Part shown: in pieces, positions 44,009 through 52,818 of the stretch
Position numbering within the stretch: position 1 is the stretch's first letter
Layout: each line of letters opens with the position of its first letter
Source: Alkalinema sp. CACIAM 70d
GTDB taxonomy: Bacteria; Cyanobacteriota; Cyanobacteriia; Leptolyngbyales; Leptolyngbyaceae
DNA: 64,000 nt
NCBI GenBank assembly: GCA_002148405.1
Contig: MUGG01000212.1
Span: 106,868 to 170,867, forward strand
Reading direction: 5' to 3'
Notes under the pieces: model-generated
Seen by the model: the letters and a program-made list of their open reading frames with translations, nothing else
Told to the model about the DNA's origin: nothing
The model's database searches: none
Program-made: the position numbers and the translations under genes

Positions 44009-45346
44009 CTAGGATGATTCAGTAGGAAAATTCAGTTCTGACGATCGCCGTTGAAACACCACGCGACAGCCATCCTGGGGACGACGCACGGGAATAATCA
44101 CGGGATTTAAGCGCTGATTGGGCAGAAGTTGCCATTCATAACCCCGCAGCAAATGCACCAGCATTAACTTCATTTCCATCTTGGCAAAGGCCAAGCCTAG
44201 ACAAATCCGTGGCCCTCCACCAAAGCCCACCAGCCCAAAGGGTTTTGGCTTTTCCTCTAGCCAACGATCGGGATTGAACCGTTCCGGTTCTGGATACAAT
44301 TCTGCTAACTGATGGGTATAGGCGATCGAATACTGCACTAGCCATCCGGCAGGCACATGGTACCCCTTAAAATCAAAGCCTTTGACCACGCCCCGAAATC
44401 CACCCCCAACGGGAGGATGGCATCGCTCAATTTCCAGCAAAAAGCGATCGAGGGCAGGCATTTGCTGCAAGATTTCCAACGTTAACGGAGCATTCCCCAA
44501 GGCATCTTGTTCCGCGCGAAGGGTTCGTAGAATTTCCGAATGGCGACCTAATTCCAACACTGACCACGTTAGCATTGCCGTTGTGGTTTCATGGCCAGCA
44601 AACAGCATCAGAATAGCGTGGTTACAAAGTTCCTCTTGGCTAAGCCGATCGCCCGTCTCATCTGTTGCCTGCACCAGTAAACTAAGGGCATCGTGGGTGG
44701 GATTTTCCCGCCGTTGGTTAACGACTTGATTGACATGGGCCAGAATTTTGCGTCGTGCCGCTAATCCTTTGTTGAGCTTAGTGCCTGGTAAATTGATGAA
44801 TGAGAATAACCCGTCGGAGAGTTGGGTGAATAATTCACTTAAGCGTTGATTTTCCGGGCCGGTTTCCGTGCCTAGAAAAATATTACTGGCCACTTCAAAG
44901 GTGAATTTCTTGAATTCTAGAAACCATTGAAATTGGCGTTGTTGTTCCCAGCGTTGTAGGTATTGCTGAGCGATCGTATCCATAGTTTTCAGGTATTGCC
45001 CTAGGGCTGCTCCATAGAAGGCAGGCATGAGTAACTTGCGATTGCGCCGATGTTCTGCCCCATCTTGGAGAAAGAGCGATCGGCCCAAGAGCGATCGAAA
45101 GGGTTGCGGCCAGCCATCGCCCCAGGTCAGGTGATCCATGCCCGACGATAGAACAAATTCTAACGCCTGCGGCCCGACCATAAAGGCAGTATCCTTGCCT
45201 GCAAATCGGGTACTAAAAATCGGGCCAAATTCAGCGTAGCGATCGGCAATGTAATTCGGGTTCCGCGCAAATTCTAAGGTTTCGCCAATCAGCGGTAAAC
45301 CCTTTCTGCCGGGAGGAGTGGGGAGTGAGGAATGGTTAGACTGCAT
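44009..45346 (-). CDS. Cytochrome P450, CYP120/CYP26-like
   Basis: A 445-residue soluble P450. The I-helix oxygen-binding motif is LFAGHETTTAML. The K-helix ExxR is EIERCHPP, directly followed by VGGGFRGVV. The heme loop is GFGGGPRICLG with Cys about 382. The PPVGGGFR segment and P-x-GW-x-V-x-YSI-x-YTH pattern recall CYP120 of Synechocystis and animal CYP26, which hydroxylate retinoids. A retinoid or apocarotenoid substrate is therefore plausible but not shown. There is no adjacent reductase; ferredoxin is the usual cyanobacterial electron donor. Confidence 0.9.
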   Translation of the reverse strand: MQSNHSSLPTPPGRKGLPLIGETLEFARNPNYIADRYAEFGPIFSTRFAGKDTAFMVGPQALEFVLSSGMDHLTWGDGWPQPFRSLLGRSLFLQDGAEHRRNRKLLMPAFYGAALGQYLKTMDTIAQQYLQRWEQQRQFQWFLEFKKFTFEVASNIFLGTETGPENQRLSELFTQLSDGLFSFINLPGTKLNKGLAARRKILAHVNQVVNQRRENPTHDALSLLVQATDETGDRLSQEELCNHAILMLFAGHETTTAMLTWSVLELGRHSEILRTLRAEQDALGNAPLTLEILQQMPALDRFLLEIERCHPPVGGGFRGVVKGFDFKGYHVPAGWLVQYSIAYTHQLAELYPEPERFNPDRWLEEKPKPFGLVGFGGGPRICLGLAFAKMEMKLMLVHLLRGYEWQLLPNQRLNPVIIPVRRPQDGCRVVFQRRSSELNFPTESS

Positions 45347-45432
45347 GCGATCGCGCCAATGATTTTTAGTTTGGAGCTTGGGTGGCTGTGGCTATTGTAA
45401 TCATTCACTCGCGAACTCATCGGACTGCCAAG

Positions 45433-45458
45433 AAAAAACCTCCCCAAACTTGGAGAGG
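45433..45458 (-). terminator. Rho-independent terminator (minus strand)
   Basis: On the minus strand CCTCTCC pairs with GGGGAGG (one wobble) around a 6-base loop and is followed by a T6 run. It ends the gene whose stop is at 45613 and insulates the P450 gene. Confidence 0.75.
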
Positions 45459-45612
45459 CTCACCATGAGAAGACCAACCATGACACAAGGAGAAGAACCG
45501 GAATGGTGAAGTCATGGTAGCGAGGGACTTTCACTCCCCAGACTCACACCCAAAACATGAACCCTGAAACTTTACAATTCACCTCAAATTTTCACCGGGT
45601 TGAGCGATGCTC

Positions 45613-46410
45613 TTAATAGCGATTAAACGCCAAGGGGGAATCCAACCGCAGATCCAAATCGCTGTCGGAATTAATCACTACAACTTCAGCTTTCTTCGGC
45701 TTACCCAGCAACAGGCCACCCAGGGCACCGCCTGCTGTCCCGATCAGAATCTTGCCCAGTGTGATTTTCCGGTTCCCCGTCACACCCGAAATAATTGTCG
45801 CTGCCCCCGCTCCGATCGCGGCTCCGGTCAATACTGAAGCTGTCTGGTTACCCTTTTCGATCGTTTCTTTGCGGGTAATGATATTGGACGAAGCATCGAG
45901 GGGCATCCGCAGGCCATCCTTACTGCCATCCTTGAGGATCAGTGTCTTGGCGACAAACCGCGAACCTTTTTCATTGTCCGTCGTTGTAGCAGGCCGCAGT
46001 TCACCTTCCACCTTGCTGCCAGCTGGAATCAGTAGCGTGCCGTTGCTAGCACGAATGTTGCTGGGAACCGTCAAATCAAGCTTCTGCGTTTCATCGGGCG
46101 TTACCAAAATTTTTTCCGCCTTATCATAGGTCACCGGAATAACTGTTCCGACGGGGATCCGCAGTGTGCGAGAAAAGAGAACGGGTTGATTGTAGGTTTG
46201 GGCGATCGTGGTGGGTGTCGATTGAGCCTGAGCCCCTAGTGTGGCGATCGGAGCCAAGTTCACGATCGGGGTTCCCAGGGCAATCATGAGTGCCGTTCCT
46301 GCCTGCCAGCGCTTGAAGCTAGAAGGCGCAGTCGGGTGATGACTCGTGCGATCGGCCATGCGATCAGACATTTGATCCAACGTTTGATCCAACGTGTGTG
46401 AGCTAACCAT
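45613..46410 (-). CDS. Secreted glycine-zipper protein, conserved in cyanobacteria
   Basis: A 265-residue protein. A 35-residue polar leader precedes a hydrophobic, signal-like stretch (ALMIALGTPIVNLAPIATL) and an AQA-type site. The mature part has IPVGTVIPVTYDKAEKILVTP and LLIPAGSKVEGEL, resembling the beta-barrel of TrbI/VirB10-like domains. Then comes a glycine-zipper region VLTGAAIGAGAATIISG and IGTAGGALGGLLLG able to insert in a membrane. Cell-envelope location is likely. Function unknown. It is divergent from sbcC. Confidence 0.7.
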   Translation of the reverse strand: MVSSHTLDQTLDQMSDRMADRTSHHPTAPSSFKRWQAGTALMIALGTPIVNLAPIATLGAQAQSTPTTIAQTYNQPVLFSRTLRIPVGTVIPVTYDKAEKILVTPDETQKLDLTVPSNIRASNGTLLIPAGSKVEGELRPATTTDNEKGSRFVAKTLILKDGSKDGLRMPLDASSNIITRKETIEKGNQTASVLTGAAIGAGAATIISGVTGNRKITLGKILIGTAGGALGGLLLGKPKKAEVVVINSDSDLDLRLDSPLAFNRY

Positions 46411-46824
46411 AATCTAGAGTTTCTGTGGAGGAGTGGTTCTTAAGCAGTTTGACGCAGGCGTTCCCAGAAGGTTCCTGCCCTCTGTCAGATAGGATTCCCA
46501 TAGCCTGCCTAACGGCCTTCAGCTAGGGGGCGATCTCAAGGTCATCGTCTCGCAATGACTAATCCACCTCGCCTCCATCTCGCTAAGATCGCCCAATCGA
46601 TTGCCCAATCTTCACCCAAAGGATCCCTCCATCGATTGCTGGGTGATCAGCCAACGATCGAGAAATTTGCCTCAACCCCTTACGGATCGTGCCTTTGGCG
46701 ATCTACACTGTAAATTGCGTTCGTATGTATTGACGTGCATCTGTATTGGTGAGCGTTTGTATTGGTGAGCGCAGGATTTGATCAGTAGGGTTTGATCAGT
46801 ATAGGTATTCCTTAGGCGAGTAGC
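46411..46824. other. 414-base divergent promoter region
   Basis: Separates the glycine-zipper protein gene and sbcC. It contains tandem repeats close to sbcC (listed separately). I see no gene in it. Confidence 0.55.
46726..46801. repeat. Two tandem repeats directly upstream of sbcC
   Basis: A 16-bp unit is repeated at 46726 (degenerate), 46742 and 46758, the last two identical over TGTATTGGTGAGCG. It is followed by two exact copies of TTTGATCAGTA at 46777 and 46791 (period 14). The array ends 23 bases before the sbcC ATG and could be a regulatory site. Confidence 0.75.
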
Positions 46825-49800
46825 ATGATTCCCTTGCAACTCAAATTGAATAACTTTTTGAGTTATCGGGAAGCCAGTTTGGATTTTCGAGGGCTGCACA
46901 CGGCTTGTATTTCCGGTGCAAATGGGGCAGGCAAATCCTCGCTGCTGGAAGCGATTTCTTGGGCCATTTGGGGTGAAAGTCGCGCCGCGATCGAAGATGA
47001 CATCATTCATTTTGGTGAAAGTGAAACCCGCGTTGAATTTCTCTTTCGCATTCATAACCATATCTATCGCGTGATTCGCAGCCGCCATCGCGGTCAGGGC
47101 ATGGTCTTGGAATTTCAGATTGCCTTGGATCCGTTAGCTGACGAATTTCCCAAACGGTTTCGGCCCCTGACGGAAAAGGGTTTGCGGGCAACACAACAAT
47201 TTATCTTGGAACACGTAAAGTTAGACTACGACACATTTATTAACTCTGCTTACCTGCGCCAAGGGCGGGCCGATGAATTCATGCTGAAGCGCCCCAGCGA
47301 TCGTAAGCAAATTCTGGCCGATCTGCTGAAGCTGCAACAGTACGACGAACTGGCCGAAAAAGCCAAGGAGCAGGCACGTCAGTTTAAAGCCGAAGTGGAT
47401 GCTTTGGAACGCCAGCAAGCTTCGATCGAGCAGCAACTCAGTCAATTACAAAATCTCGAAATCCAGCAGACTGAACTAGAACAGCAACTTTCCACCCTGC
47501 AAGAACAGCAAATCCGCGATCGCAAAATGCTGCAAACCTTGCAAACACAACAGCATCAGCGGGAAATTTGGCAACAACAACTACAATGGCACCGTCAGCA
47601 GCACCAACAACATCAACAGGATTGCCAACGATTGCAGAAGGAGTATCAACAGGCTGAGGAGAGTTATCAAGCGATCGTGGCACTTTTGCAGGCGGAATCA
47701 GCCATCTACGCCGCCTATCTCCACAGCCAGGAGTTGCAGGCCCAGGAAGAGTTTTTGGCCAACCGCTTCCAACTCTATCAAGACTTGCAAACCCGCAAAC
47801 AACAGTACCTCAATCAATACCAGCAACGGCTGAACGAACTACAACAGCAACAGCAGCAACTGTGGGCACAAACGGAAACCTTGCGTGAGCAAATGGAAGA
47901 GAACCAGCACATCCTCAGTCACATGGCTGATGTGGAAGCGGGATTGGCTAATCTGCACAGCGCTCGTCAGCAGTTGGAACAGTTCGATCGAGTTCAACTC
48001 CAGGTTGCCCCCCTGCTGCAACGAAAACAGCAATTACAACGATCGATCGATCAAGCGACCGCCCGCGTCACAGCTCGTTTGGAAGAACTCCGCACCACTG
48101 CGAAACAAATGGAGCAACAACAATCCCAACAGCCCCAATTGCAGCAGGCGGTGCTGGAGGTCTGCGATCGCATTGAGGAACTGGACAAGCTGCGAAAATA
48201 CCAAGAACGGGTGCGGGAAAAGGGTTTAGAGCGGCGTAACTTTATGGAACGGCTGCAGGCTCACCAACGGGATTACGAAGCACAATTGGCTGAGGTCGAT
48301 CAAATTCTCCGATTACTTAAACACCGCAGCGAAGACGCCCACCTCACCACAGAGTTGCAAGCGGCCCTGCTTCGGCACCAAGATGAAGCCCTGGAATCTA
48401 TCGCCGAACTCGCAGATGCCGATGACCTGGCCCTGACCCGCGATCGATCGATCGTTACGCTTCAGGAAGCTGCTGGAAGTTATGGCTCAGGCAATGCTGC
48501 GATTAATTCTGCAAGCAATGCCGAAGAAACTTTAGCGGTAAATCTTGGCGCGAATGCTGGTGCAAACCTAGCAGATTTTCCGCCCTGCCCCCTCTGCGAT
48601 CGGCCTTTGGATGAACAGCACTGGGAACTGGTGGTGCAAAAACATTTGGCGAAACAGCAGGAGATTCTGGAGCAAATTTGGGTGATTCGGGAACAATTAG
48701 CGGTTTCAGAGCGGGAAATTCAAGTGCTGCGCCAGGAATATCGTGATATTGAAAAACGCTTGGAACAGTATGGTTCCGTGTTGGAACGGCGGGGTCAGCT
48801 TCAGGAACAGCTACAGGCCAACGAATCGGGTCGGTACAGTTTGGATCAATTACTCGACGAAGTGCAGCATCTGGAGCACCAATTGCGGAGCGGAGAATTT
48901 GCACCCGATTTGCAAGAGGAATTGCGGTTGTTGGATCAAACCCTGGAGCATTTAAACTACGACGATCGTAACCATGCCATTGCGCGGGGACTGGTCGATC
49001 GTTGGCGCTGGGCGGAAATTAAGCAGGCAGAAATTAAGCAAGCCCAGCGGCGACAAACCCAAATTGAGCAACGGCTACCGGAACTGCAAGCGCAGCAGGA
49101 TGAATGCACCGCCCACATTGCCCACCTCGAAACGACCTTAGTGGAGGGATTGGCTCAGTATGACCAGCACTTGACCGACCTCGGGTACAGCCTAGAGCAG
49201 CACAACGCCCTCAGAGCAGCCCTCAAACAGGTGCAAGCGAGCCAACTGCGCTACCAAGAACTCCAACAGGCTCAGCAGCAATATCCCCACCTGCGGCAAC
49301 GGCTGGAAGATTTGGCAGAGTCCTTGCAAACTAAGCTGGTCAGCCTAGAAAGTGTAGGCCAGCAGTGCCAGTATCTAGAAAAATGCTTGGCCGCTGCTCC
49401 GGAACCCACCGCCCAGATTCAACAGCTAGAGCAAAAATTGCAACGGGAGCGGCAAACTTTGGATGCGACGCTTTCGCGACTGGGGCAATTGCAACAACAA
49501 CAACAGCAGCGATCGTACCTGCTCCAAGACCAAATCACACTGCAACAAAGCCTACAAACCACCCGCCAGCAGTACCGCATTTATCAAGAACTGGTGCAAG
49601 CCTTTGGCAAAAATGGCATTCAAGCCTTAATGATCGAAAATGTCCTACCACAGTTGGAAACCCTCGCAAATCAAATTTTGACCCGGTTGACAAATAACCA
49701 ACTACATGTGCAATTTGTCACCCAGCGCCGCAACGCGAAAGGCAAACCCCAGACCGCAAAATTGGCGGAAACCCTGGATATTGTCATTGCCGATGCCAAG

Positions 49801-50109
49801 GGAACTCGGCCCTACGAAACCTATTCCGGCGGGGAAGCCTTTCGGATTAACTTTGCCATTCGCTTAGCGTTGGCACGGCTGTTATCCCAACGATCGGGGA
49901 CTGCGCTGCAAATGCTCATTGTGGATGAGGGCTTTGGCACTCAGGATCAGGAAGGCTGCGATCGATTAATTGCAGCGATTAACGCGATCGCGCCGGATTT
50001 TGCCTGCATCCTTACCGTCACCCACATGCCTTATTTTCGGGATGCCTTCCAATCCCGCGTTGAAGTCCACAAAACTGAGCTGGGGTCTCAATTGACGTTT
50101 TTTATGTGA
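46825..50109 (+). CDS. sbcC: Exonuclease SbcC (Rad50-type ATPase)
   Basis: A 1094-residue SMC-like ATPase that with SbcD (Mre11) processes hairpins and blocked DNA ends. Walker A is GANGAGKSSLLEA (31-43). Two long Gln-rich coiled coils flank the zinc-hook CPLC (Cys588, Cys591). The signature YSGGEAFRINFAIRLALARLL and Walker B LIVDEGFGTQDQEG are near the C-terminus. Poly-Gln stretches inflate the coils. A short Ala/Asn/Gly-rich insertion precedes the hook (about 550-580). No sbcD gene is adjacent, unlike in many bacteria. Confidence 0.95.
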   Translation: MIPLQLKLNNFLSYREASLDFRGLHTACISGANGAGKSSLLEAISWAIWGESRAAIEDDIIHFGESETRVEFLFRIHNHIYRVIRSRHRGQGMVLEFQIALDPLADEFPKRFRPLTEKGLRATQQFILEHVKLDYDTFINSAYLRQGRADEFMLKRPSDRKQILADLLKLQQYDELAEKAKEQARQFKAEVDALERQQASIEQQLSQLQNLEIQQTELEQQLSTLQEQQIRDRKMLQTLQTQQHQREIWQQQLQWHRQQHQQHQQDCQRLQKEYQQAEESYQAIVALLQAESAIYAAYLHSQELQAQEEFLANRFQLYQDLQTRKQQYLNQYQQRLNELQQQQQQLWAQTETLREQMEENQHILSHMADVEAGLANLHSARQQLEQFDRVQLQVAPLLQRKQQLQRSIDQATARVTARLEELRTTAKQMEQQQSQQPQLQQAVLEVCDRIEELDKLRKYQERVREKGLERRNFMERLQAHQRDYEAQLAEVDQILRLLKHRSEDAHLTTELQAALLRHQDEALESIAELADADDLALTRDRSIVTLQEAAGSYGSGNAAINSASNAEETLAVNLGANAGANLADFPPCPLCDRPLDEQHWELVVQKHLAKQQEILEQIWVIREQLAVSEREIQVLRQEYRDIEKRLEQYGSVLERRGQLQEQLQANESGRYSLDQLLDEVQHLEHQLRSGEFAPDLQEELRLLDQTLEHLNYDDRNHAIARGLVDRWRWAEIKQAEIKQAQRRQTQIEQRLPELQAQQDECTAHIAHLETTLVEGLAQYDQHLTDLGYSLEQHNALRAALKQVQASQLRYQELQQAQQQYPHLRQRLEDLAESLQTKLVSLESVGQQCQYLEKCLAAAPEPTAQIQQLEQKLQRERQTLDATLSRLGQLQQQQQQRSYLLQDQITLQQSLQTTRQQYRIYQELVQAFGKNGIQALMIENVLPQLETLANQILTRLTNNQLHVQFVTQRRNAKGKPQTAKLAETLDIVIADAKGTRPYETYSGGEAFRINFAIRLALARLLSQRSGTALQMLIVDEGFGTQDQEGCDRLIAAINAIAPDFACILTVTHMPYFRDAFQSRVEVHKTELGSQLTFFM

Positions 50110-50225
50110 TCCCGTTTGATGGGACTTATTTGATGGGATCCTGTGCATTCGTTGGGATCGCTGTTGGGGAGCCATTTCGACGATCGCGTTATGTCACGCC
50201 TCGATCGAATTCACGGAAACAAGAA

Positions 50226-50261
50226 AAATCCTATGAACGCATTAATGCGTTCGTAGGATTT
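50226..50261 (-). terminator. Hairpin terminator between sbcC and glnB
   Basis: AAATCCTA-T-GAACGCA pairs with TGCGTTC-G-TAGGATTT around a TTAA loop (16 positions with one wobble). Read on the minus strand it is followed by TTTTTCTT, so it mainly ends glnB. Confidence 0.75.
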
Positions 50262-50318
50262 CAACGATTCAAAATGAGCGATCGTAAATTGACCTCGATC
50301 CTAGGGGAAAGAAGCAAT

Positions 50319-50657
50319 TTAGATAGCCTCTACGTTTTTCTCGCCAGTCCGAATCCGCACAATTTGATCCACTGGGCTGATGAAGATTTTGCCATCTCCA
50401 ATTTCGCCTGTACGAGCAGCGGCAATGATTTTATCCACTACCATGTCAACTTGTGCGTCTTCAACAACGATTTCAATCTTCAGTTTCTGCAAAAATTCAA
50501 CAGTGTACTCAGAGCCACGGTAGCGCTCTGTTTGGCCCTTCTGGCGACCAAATCCCCGTACTTCGGAAACAGTCATGCCGACGATTCCAGCATTGACGAG
50601 GGCAATTTTAACTTCATCCAGCTTAAATGGGCGGATGATTGCTTCAACCTTTTTCAA
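50319..50657 (-). CDS. glnB: Nitrogen regulatory protein PII
   Basis: A 112-residue PII protein of exact family length. It senses 2-oxoglutarate and ATP/ADP and controls N-acetylglutamate kinase, PipX and nitrogen uptake. The T-loop RGFGRQKGQTERYRGSEYTVEF has Ser49, phosphorylated in cyanobacteria, and Tyr51. The C-terminal signature GEIGDGKIFISPVDQIVRIRTGE is complete. The upstream region carries an NtcA-like site and a leader hairpin. It is monocistronic. Confidence 0.98.
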   Translation of the reverse strand: MKKVEAIIRPFKLDEVKIALVNAGIVGMTVSEVRGFGRQKGQTERYRGSEYTVEFLQKLKIEIVVEDAQVDMVVDKIIAAARTGEIGDGKIFISPVDQIVRIRTGEKNVEAI

Positions 50658-50689
50658 GGTTCCACACTCCTTGTCGATCTTTTATGTGA

Positions 50690-50720
50690 TTGCTATGTAG
50701 ATAGCAAAACCTATTGCTAT
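50690..50720 (-). promoter_or_regulatory. TTGCTAT repeats/hairpin in the glnB leader
   Basis: TTGCTAT-GTAG-ATAGCAA forms a 7-bp hairpin, and a third TTGCTAT follows at 50714. All lie 33-63 bases upstream of the glnB ATG. It may be an operator or a leader structure. Confidence 0.4.
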
Positions 50721-50761
50721 CACTGCTAAACCATAAACTTTGTAGCGGATTTTACCCCACT

Positions 50762-50775
50762 GTAGCTGATGGTAT
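50762..50775 (-). promoter_or_regulatory. NtcA-like site upstream of glnB
   Basis: GTA-N8-TAT on the plus strand (ATA-N8-TAC on the minus strand), one base off the NtcA consensus GTA-N8-TAC, about 105 bases before glnB. TTTATG about 25 bases downstream could be the -10 element. NtcA control of glnB is known in other cyanobacteria; the match here is weak. Confidence 0.35.
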
Positions 50776-50896
50776 CAGATTCACCCGAATCTCGAAATTC
50801 CTGAGAAGTTCTGTAACCATCCCCCGAGCCCTTGAAATTTGGACTGTTGGGTTTTCCAGGAGTTCTCTTGACGCTCTGAGGAGCCTAGCGGTGGCA

Positions 50897-51544
50897 CTAC
50901 TTGGAAGAAAGCAGCGGACGCACCAACAAAAAGCCTGCACCAAAGGCCGTCAGGACAATCAGCGGAATTAGGATCGCCAACTTCCAGCCACTTAAGGGGA
51001 GGGATGTGCCCGTTGTCGCAGAGGCGTGGCTCGTGCCCCCGGAGGGATGACTAGGCTGCTCCATGACCCAGGCTGTGTGGGATGGTTTGACTGCCTGGGA
51101 TGGCTTACGCGGGTTCGCCAGGGTAACGGTTTTTGTGACGAGTTTGCCTGAGCGGTTCCCCATGGCCTGAGATCCTCTGACAGATTTGGGGGCGACGGGA
51201 GATTGCCCGATCGTAGGATCCGTGAATTGTTCTGCGATCCCAGGCATCACAAATGGGCTATTACTGATAGATGCGATCGAAATTTCTACGGGATCATCTT
51301 TCAAGCTAGGCAGATGGCTAACTGCTTCCTGGGTATACATCACCAGTTTTGCCAGTCGATCGATTTCCTGACGGAGCTGCTGGTTTTGTTGGAGTAACTG
51401 GCGGTTCTGATTTTTGACAGACTCCATAGCAGCCTTGGTGGCTTGCAGTTCAGAGGAGACTTCCCGGTACAGGGAAATGGGTACCGAGGGAGAATAGGAA
51501 GTTTCCGCAGAAACGCTCTGTCCAGCAGCTCTAGAATGACGCAT
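50897..51544 (-). CDS. Coiled-coil protein with C-terminal membrane anchor
   Basis: A 215-residue protein. A coiled coil at about 28-75 (VSSELQATKAAMESVKNQNR then LLQQNQQLRQEIDRLAKLV) is followed by a polar, Ser/Pro/Thr-rich linker. One C-terminal membrane helix sits at about 187-208 (KLAILIPLIVLTAFGAGFLL). The tail-anchored layout suggests a cytoplasmic coiled coil tethered to a membrane. I know no function. It is on the same strand as glnB, upstream of it, but separated by about 240 bases. Confidence 0.65.
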   Translation of the reverse strand: MRHSRAAGQSVSAETSYSPSVPISLYREVSSELQATKAAMESVKNQNRQLLQQNQQLRQEIDRLAKLVMYTQEAVSHLPSLKDDPVEISIASISNSPFVMPGIAEQFTDPTIGQSPVAPKSVRGSQAMGNRSGKLVTKTVTLANPRKPSQAVKPSHTAWVMEQPSHPSGGTSHASATTGTSLPLSGWKLAILIPLIVLTAFGAGFLLVRPLLSSK

Positions 51545-51751
51545 GGGAAATGGATACCTAGTTCTTGAATGGGAACAACCGAAATGGAACCATTGGCGAT
51601 CATCGAAAGGTGAACCAGAAGGGCCACCGTTGCCTCAGGGGTTTCAGTTAGTGCGATCGGATGCCACAGGATAGCCTGAATTTTGGCAACCGACGCACTC
51701 CTCCACCAGGATTTTCTAGGGATTTTCTAAAAATTCTCCTAGAGCAACTTC

Positions 51752-52576
51752 CTATCCTCGTAAGCCTGTGAACTGAGCAACAACGGCCATCACCTGGGAG
51801 CGCGTCAGTTTTGGGAAACCGTGGGTCATGGCATCCAGGGTGGCATGGGCTAGCGCTAGGGGGAGTTCACAGAAGTCCCGAGCAGGGCCTTTGGGTAAAC
51901 TTTCGGTGTAGCGATCGGCCAATTGCAAGTTGCGCCGAGCGTATTCATCGAGATCCTTAACCGTCCAACCATCGGGAAAGAAACTAACGCCCCGCTCCAA
52001 ATCTTCGCGGTGGTTCCGCAAAATATTCACCGCCTGCAAGCCTCGCCCAAAGCCAATCGCTTGTATCCGATCGGTCTGGGTGCCGTCGTGCCATGCCCAA
52101 AGGTCAGATAGTAATAAGCCGACGGATCCTGCCACACTGAAGGTATAGCGATCGAGATCGTATTCCGTTTGCACATCCCAATTGCGCTCTGCCCAGTAGG
52201 CCATGCGATCGGCCATGGCAGCGGTGGCTTCCCACACGCGCGGCGCAATCTCACTGGGGGCATAGCTAGCCCATTCGCCTAAGCGACGGGAGACTTCCGG
52301 AAACTGATCCGCATACGGCCCAAAGGCTCGATCGAAATCTGGGTTCGTAAATCCGGTCACTCCCGATTGCAACACTTGACTGATTTCACGAAGGACAAGG
52401 GCTTTGGTTGTATTATCCACGTCGGGGTGATCTTCAATTTCATCGATCGCTCGCATGCAGAGATAGCCCGAGGCGACCGCCTCCAACAGCCCTGATGGTA
52501 GACGACTGATAGGGATGAAAAACGTCCGACTCGTCTCTTTCAAGACCTCAAGGGCGGTTTGACCGTGGTGGCTCAT
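51752..52576 (-). CDS. Squalene/phytoene synthase family protein
   Basis: A 274-residue protein of the head-to-head prenyl synthase family. The first Asp-rich motif is DEIED (45-49) within LCMRAIDEIEDHPDVD. The second motif, normally DxxxD, reads NHRED (188-192) in NILRNHREDLERGVSFFP, so its first Asp is Asn. The TFF substrate segment near the N-terminus and the YTFSVAGSVG helix are kept. It is too short and divergent for me to call CrtB or squalene synthase. The altered second motif may change Mg2+ binding. PTOX is the next gene upstream on the same strand (242-base gap). Confidence 0.82.
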   Translation of the reverse strand: MSHHGQTALEVLKETSRTFFIPISRLPSGLLEAVASGYLCMRAIDEIEDHPDVDNTTKALVLREISQVLQSGVTGFTNPDFDRAFGPYADQFPEVSRRLGEWASYAPSEIAPRVWEATAAMADRMAYWAERNWDVQTEYDLDRYTFSVAGSVGLLLSDLWAWHDGTQTDRIQAIGFGRGLQAVNILRNHREDLERGVSFFPDGWTVKDLDEYARRNLQLADRYTESLPKGPARDFCELPLALAHATLDAMTHGFPKLTRSQVMAVVAQFTGLRG

Positions 52577-52744
52577 GCTGGTGGTTACTCCTCACTTCAG
52601 ACCCGGCGTACTATGAAACCCACGCCTATTGGGTATTTCTTCCTAAAATAAAACCCTAAATCTAGTTACTGACAAGGGCTATCTAGGAAATTCATGGTTT
52701 GGCGCTGAATATCTGTAGCTTCGATTCTAGCCAGCATTGGACAA

Positions 52745-52773
52745 GAAAAGCAGTGGGTTGCGCTCCCACTGCT
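52745..52773 (-). terminator. Terminator downstream of PTOX
   Basis: On the minus strand AGCAGTGGG pairs with CCCACTGCT (9 bp) around a 7-base loop, followed by TTTCTTG. It lies 45 bases after the PTOX stop, so PTOX and the prenyl synthase-family gene are probably separate transcripts. Confidence 0.7.
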
Positions 52774-52818
52774 CGGTTTAGTATCGGTTTAGTCTGTTTT
52801 TTGTCTGCGGCCCAGGGC

